Virus record (IMG/VR): IMGVR_UViG_3300037041_003046
Coordinates: 1 to 52,267 of that record
Direction: 5' to 3' (one strand)
Length of the DNA: 52,267 nucleotides
From: a virus
The position numbers and the translations under genes are program-made. The notes under the pieces were generated by a model. The model worked only from the letters and a program-made list of their open reading frames with translations, was not told the origin of the DNA and did not search any database. Of this stretch, positions 49,154-52,267 are shown one piece after another (within the stretch, counting starts at the first letter, position 1; each line of letters begins with the position of its first letter).

Positions 49154-49189
49154 AAAAACCCCGGATGGCTTTCACCGTCCGGGGTTTTT
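49154..49189. terminator. Bidirectional terminator at the end of the late region
   Basis: AAAAACCCCGGA (49154-49165) and TCCGGGGTTTTT (49178-49189) form a perfect 12-bp stem with A-tract and T-tract on each side, so it can stop both the late plus-strand transcript and the convergent int/xis transcript. Confidence 0.93.
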
Positions 49190-49201
49190 CGTGTTCAGGA
49201 A

Positions 49202-49429
49202 TCAGGCGGCGTTGGTTCCGTATTTCCTCCGGATGGCGTCCATGACTGCCTCGACTTCGTAGAGATAAAGTCGAGGAGTCACTTTGATGCACGGTATTTC
49301 ACGACGCTGAACCCACGCATCAATCGTGTGGGGGCTGACTGAGAGCCGTTTTGCGAGTTCCTTCTTTTTGATCAGAATGGGATCGTTCTTCGTCGCCGGA
49401 TCGTTGGTGGTGTGAGTGAGTGTTTTCAT
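49202..49429 (-). CDS. Excisionase-like helix-turn-helix protein
   Basis: 75 residues. KKKELAKRLSVSPHTIDAWV, then KVTPRLYLYEVEAVMDAI form a MerR/AlpA-type winged HTH like phage excisionases. It follows the integrase on the same strand with overlapping ends and is preceded by a TTGAC box 25 nt upstream. Small size and position next to int support an excisionase/directionality factor. Confidence 0.75.
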   Translation of the reverse strand: MKTLTHTTNDPATKNDPILIKKKELAKRLSVSPHTIDAWVQRREIPCIKVTPRLYLYEVEAVMDAIRRKYGTNAA

Positions 49430-50754
49430 GATTGCTCACTGTTATCGCTGTCAACACGCGGTGTCCCATCTTGTGCCAGCAAGCGCCGCATCCGTTCCCG
49501 CAGGCTGTGCTTGAGTCCCGTCGGCATCCAGCCATCGGGAGGCGTCATCCCGAACCATGTCCGGGCGGCTTCCTCATCCACGATTTCCCGATAGTGGCGG
49601 AAGATCATTTTCGGGGAGTTGCCTGCCTCCAGAGAGGTTCGAGCTACGTCGCCTGTCAGTGATACTCGATAGCTGATGAACGAGTGTCTGAGGGCATTCT
49701 GACGCCATCCGCCGGGGATTTTCGCCTTCACTGCGGTATCACCCAAGGCACCCGATACATCGCTGATCGTGAGGATAGGGCCGGTTTCATCACGCCATGG
49801 CGCAAGCCACGCCTTGAGATTCTCGGGGAGGGGGACGAGTCGCCGCGCCGCCGTCTTCGCCTTGTGGCCGGCGATCTCGATGTGGCCGCGATCCCATTTG
49901 ATGTCCTGCCAGGTGAGGCGTTCGACCTCGGCAGACCGAATTCCGCAAAATCCGCCGATGGCGATGAGCGGCAGGATGCGGGCGTGGGCGGCGAGCAGGA
50001 TGTCACGCATCTCGTCCGGCGTAAAAATCTCGATCTCCTTCTCAGGCTCCTTGAACGAGTCGCTCTGTTCCGCAGCAGTTTTCCGGTCGGGATGGAGGTA
50101 TCCCTGTTTCTTGGCGAATCCAAACATCGTAACGAGGTTGCGCCGAATGCCGTTCTTGCTGACCGGCCCAAGCGTCTTGAGGCTGTCGAGGAACCGGTTG
50201 ATGTCGGCCACGCTGACATCTGCGATATTTCCCGGCATGGCATCGGTGACCCGCTTGAGGCTGCTAGTCGCGTTCCGAACATAGATGGCACTCACGCCCT
50301 TGCGTTTCAGCGACACGACGAACTCGGCGGCTACCTGGACGTTGGTGCGGACGGCAAATAGATCTGCCCGGTTTGCTTGATAGAACCGCACCGCATCGGA
50401 CAGTGGGATTTCACCTGCGGCTTTCCGTGCGCTGGCCCATTCGTCCATCGCGGCGGAAAGACCGACTCCATGCTCCCGAGCTACTTGCTCGCAGTGGCGG
50501 AGCAGGTCGATGTCGCGGCGGGTCGCTTCATCGGCGGCCGTCCAGCCATTGGTCAGACGGACGCTGATCTGCTGGGCGATCATCCGTGCTTCGTCCATCG
50601 AGGAGAAGCTGCGCGTCTTGCGCCTGGCCGCCTCCTTCCATGAAAGCGTGAACTCGGGATAACCATCCCGACGGTTCATCGTGTAGATTTTGATTCTCGC
50701 GGGACCGTTGCCGATTTCCACGACACTGCTACGGCGTTTGCGTTTCCGGGTCAT
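49426..50754 (-). CDS. int: Tyrosine integrase
   Basis: 442 residues from ATG 50754 (MTRKRKRRSSVVEIG). A longer in-frame ORF runs to 51396 but crosses the tRNA gene and lacks family similarity. N-terminal SAM-like core-binding domain, then the catalytic domain with Arg in GFCGIRSAEVERLTW, Lys in GHKAKTAARRL, the NALRHSFISY block (Asn in place of the usual first His, as in a Verrucomicrobia-type subfamily), and the nucleophile Tyr in FRHYREI. A TTGAC box lies 21 nt upstream. It lies 117 bp from tRNA-Ser, the likely attachment site. Confidence 0.95.
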   Translation of the reverse strand: MTRKRKRRSSVVEIGNGPARIKIYTMNRRDGYPEFTLSWKEAARRKTRSFSSMDEARMIAQQISVRLTNGWTAADEATRRDIDLLRHCEQVAREHGVGLSAAMDEWASARKAAGEIPLSDAVRFYQANRADLFAVRTNVQVAAEFVVSLKRKGVSAIYVRNATSSLKRVTDAMPGNIADVSVADINRFLDSLKTLGPVSKNGIRRNLVTMFGFAKKQGYLHPDRKTAAEQSDSFKEPEKEIEIFTPDEMRDILLAAHARILPLIAIGGFCGIRSAEVERLTWQDIKWDRGHIEIAGHKAKTAARRLVPLPENLKAWLAPWRDETGPILTISDVSGALGDTAVKAKIPGGWRQNALRHSFISYRVSLTGDVARTSLEAGNSPKMIFRHYREIVDEEAARTWFGMTPPDGWMPTGLKHSLRERMRRLLAQDGTPRVDSDNSEQS

Positions 50755-50871
50755 AGACCCCGGCTTTCGAGTCAACTTGTCAGAAAAACTGTCAGGAAAA
50801 TCTGTCCCGGTTTGCTCTGACGGCTCGCAAATTGTTGATGGTGTATCAGTTGCGTCGATTGAGCAACCAGA

Positions 50872-50961
50872 TGGCGGACAGGGAGGGATTCGAACCCTCG
50901 GTGACATTGCTGCCACACACGCTTTCCAAGCGTGCTCATTCGACCACTCTGACACCTGCCC
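50872..50961 (-). tRNA. tRNA-Ser (GGA), probable attachment site
   Basis: A complete 90-nt tRNA on the minus strand. Acceptor GGGCAGG (5' end 50961) pairs with CCTGTCC; the anticodon loop CTTGGAAAG carries GGA; the variable arm is long, as in tRNA-Ser; T arm GAGGG-TTCGAAT-CCCTC; G discriminator and encoded CCA ending at 50872. The phage integrase gene follows immediately, so the 3' half of this tRNA is the likely attB/attR core. Confidence 0.95.
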
Positions 50962-51037
50962 TTGGAAGCGGGAAGCTAGGAACTGGATCGCGGCTTGGCA
51001 ATCCCTTTTTGCGATCTTTGAAAATTGGTGGCGAAGA

Positions 51038-51568
51038 TCACTCGCTGGCGACACGGGCGAGGATCCACAGCAGGTCGGAAAGGCGGTTGAAAAAGAGCCG
51101 CACGACTTCGGGCACGGGCTCGCCGGATTCGTGGAGGGCGAGCACACTGCGTTCTGCACGGCGGGCGACGGCTCTCGCATAATCAAGGCCTGCGCGCGCG
51201 AGCGAACCTTCGGCACCGGGACGGGCCCAACCGGTGAAGCGGATGCCTTGGGCTTCGTAGCGGTGCGCCTCGGCGACGACCCAGTCGAGATCGGCCGGGG
51301 TAAGGGCGGCGTATTTTTTCTCGAGATAGCGGGCTTCGTCTTCGGGCAGGTAGGCGAGCTGCCCCATGAGGCCGACGAGGCGGGACTGGAGTTCATCGAT
51401 CAGCGTGATCCACTCGTCGTTGCTGGCGGCGGCACGGGCGAGGCCGAGCGCGGCGTTGAGTTCGTCGACGTTGCCGAGGGCTTCGATGCGGAGGGAGGTT
51501 TTTGGGATGCGTTTGCCAAAGAGGAGGTCGGTTTCGCCCGAATCGCCGCGGCCAGTGATGATGCTCAT
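51038..51568 (-). CDS. Cob(I)alamin adenosyltransferase, PduO type (host)
   Basis: 176 residues from ATG 51568. GRGDSGETDLLFGKRI matches the N-terminal GDxGxT motif (ATP site), followed by EALGNVDELNAALGLARA and the helical bundle with LDYARAVARRAERSVLAL near the C-terminus, typical of PduO. Host chromosomal gene flanking the insertion; makes adenosylcobalamin from cob(I)alamin and ATP. Longer upstream extensions in the frame are unlikely. Confidence 0.93.
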   Translation of the reverse strand: MSIITGRGDSGETDLLFGKRIPKTSLRIEALGNVDELNAALGLARAAASNDEWITLIDELQSRLVGLMGQLAYLPEDEARYLEKKYAALTPADLDWVVAEAHRYEAQGIRFTGWARPGAEGSLARAGLDYARAVARRAERSVLALHESGEPVPEVVRLFFNRLSDLLWILARVASE

Positions 51569-51637
51569 GGCGGAAAAGTTACGCTGAGGAAAATTCAATG
51601 TCCATCCGCGTTCATTCGTGGTTTGTAGGGGGCGTCC

Positions 51638-52267
51638 ATGAAACTCGCAAAACTCGGCGACGGCCCGGAAATTTTCCACACGATCCAAGGCGAAGGCGTG
51701 AGCGTCGGTGCGCCCGCGGTATTCATTCGCGCGTCGCGCTGCAATCTGCACTGCGTCTGGTGCGACACCGACCACACGTGGAATTTTACTGGCACGCCGT
51801 GGCCGCACGCGAAGGACACGGTGGCGGGCTACACCAAGCACATGAAGGCGGAGGTGACTTACGAGATCACTCCGCTGGAGGCAGCGACGCAGATTTTGAG
51901 CTACGGTTGCGGGCGCACGGTGATCACGGGCGGCGAACCGCTTTTACAAGAGCCGGAGTTTTTGGAGATGATCGGCCATATCCGGGCGCAGCAGCCGGAG
52001 CATCAATTCGAGGTGGAGACGAATGGCACGCGCTTGCCCTCGGCGGCGTTTCACGAGGCGGTAAATCAGTTCAATGTTTCGCCGAAGCTGGCGAACTCGG
52101 GCATGGTGGCGGCGCTGCGATTGAAGGCCGACGCGCTGGCGTTTTTCGCGAACTCGCCGAAAGCTTGGTTCAAGTTCGTGGTGGCGGAAGCTGCGGATCT
52201 GGAGGAAATCCAAATACTCTGCGACACCTACCAGCTGCCGCGCCAACGCGTGCTTCTGATGCCGGAA
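51638..52267 (+). CDS. queE: 7-carboxy-7-deazaguanine synthase QueE (host, cut at window edge)
   Basis: Radical SAM enzyme of queuosine/7-deazapurine synthesis, converting 6-carboxytetrahydropterin to CDG. N-terminus has IFHTIQGEGVSVGAPAVFIR, the RCNLHCVWCDT radical SAM cluster (CX3CX2C), VITGGEPLLQ and FEVETNGT. The gene is open at the right edge, about 210 residues seen. It diverges from the adenosyltransferase gene. Confidence 0.95.
   Translation, partial: MKLAKLGDGPEIFHTIQGEGVSVGAPAVFIRASRCNLHCVWCDTDHTWNFTGTPWPHAKDTVAGYTKHMKAEVTYEITPLEAATQILSYGCGRTVITGGEPLLQEPEFLEMIGHIRAQQPEHQFEVETNGTRLPSAAFHEAVNQFNVSPKLANSGMVAALRLKADALAFFANSPKAWFKFVVAEAADLEEIQILCDTYQLPRQRVLLMPE

Noticed and set aside
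5354-50775. TTGAC boxes read as ordinary -35 promoter elements
   Set aside because: At 17 bp spacing a -10 box would coincide with the start codon, and no TATAAT-like sequence is found there in the examples checked.
49426-51396. 656-codon version of the integrase
   Set aside because: The extension reads through the tRNA-Ser gene and lacks integrase features; ATG 50754 with a TTGAC box is preferred.
1-52267. CRISPR arrays or insertion sequences
   Set aside because: No regularly spaced repeats of CRISPR type and no transposase-like gene were found; the repeated units seen have other arrangements.

Overview
The window is almost entirely a lambdoid-type (siphovirus-like) prophage of about 50.8 kb or more, integrated in a bacterial chromosome at a tRNA-Ser(GGA) gene (50872-50961, minus). 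Only the last ~1.3 kb is clearly host: a PduO-type cobalamin adenosyltransferase (51038-51568) and the 5' part of queE (51638 onward). The left phage end lies outside the window; I found no copy of the tRNA-Ser 3' end inside it. Base composition (GC-rich), Ig-like and secreted proteins, the integrase subfamily and frequent lack of Shine-Dalgarno sequences suggest a Verrucomicrobiota-like host; this is inference, not proof.

Layout, left to right. (1) 1-5100, minus strand: a five-gene operon, XRE repressor - ImmA/IrrE peptidase - two unrecognised proteins - beta-class type III-like DNA methyltransferase, at the accessory end of the prophage; a candidate defence/lysogeny-conversion module that probably continues off the left edge. 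(2) 5101-5377: divergent operator region with three related TGTGTGAG/CTCACACA sites. (3) 5378-13.3 kb, plus: replication and recombination module (RecA-like ATPase, Cas4-like nuclease, DUF669-like ssDNA-binding protein, DEAH helicase, primase-helicase, an iteron/hairpin region that may be an origin, HTH proteins) and an initiator-tRNA-like element. (4) 13.3-20.4 kb: small accessory genes, a minus-strand amidoligase cassette, an ATP-dependent DNA ligase, repeated leader sequences with a conserved 9-codon upstream ORF, a DUF2786 protein and an AAA ATPase. (5) 20.4-23.8 kb: ParB-like protein, ParB-ParB-methyltransferase fusion, HAD-like protein, CmoA-like enzyme. (6) 23.8-31 kb: packaging and head genes in lambda-like order, with holin-like and endolysin genes inserted between terminase and portal, and a scaffold gene nested in the protease gene. 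(7) 31-42.7 kb: connector and tail genes, including a lambda-type GGGAAAG frameshift between G-like and T-like tail chaperones, a tape measure protein, and two moron-like genes. (8) 42.7-49.2 kb: two Tad2/DUF2829-like domains, the second fused to cysteine-rich repeats and a poly-glycine tract; three consecutive proteins with signal peptides; a small holin-like protein; a bidirectional terminator. (9) 49.2-50.75 kb, minus: excisionase-like HTH and tyrosine integrase beside the tRNA.

The most unusual signals are: a TTGAC box about 20 nt upstream of the start codon of many phage genes on both strands, including the nested scaffold start; the uncharacterised XRE-ImmA-X-Y-Mod operon; the tandem Tad2-like genes; the repeated leader ORFs; and the initiator-like tRNA element with a miniature D arm. 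All functional calls come from reading motifs by eye; no database search was run.
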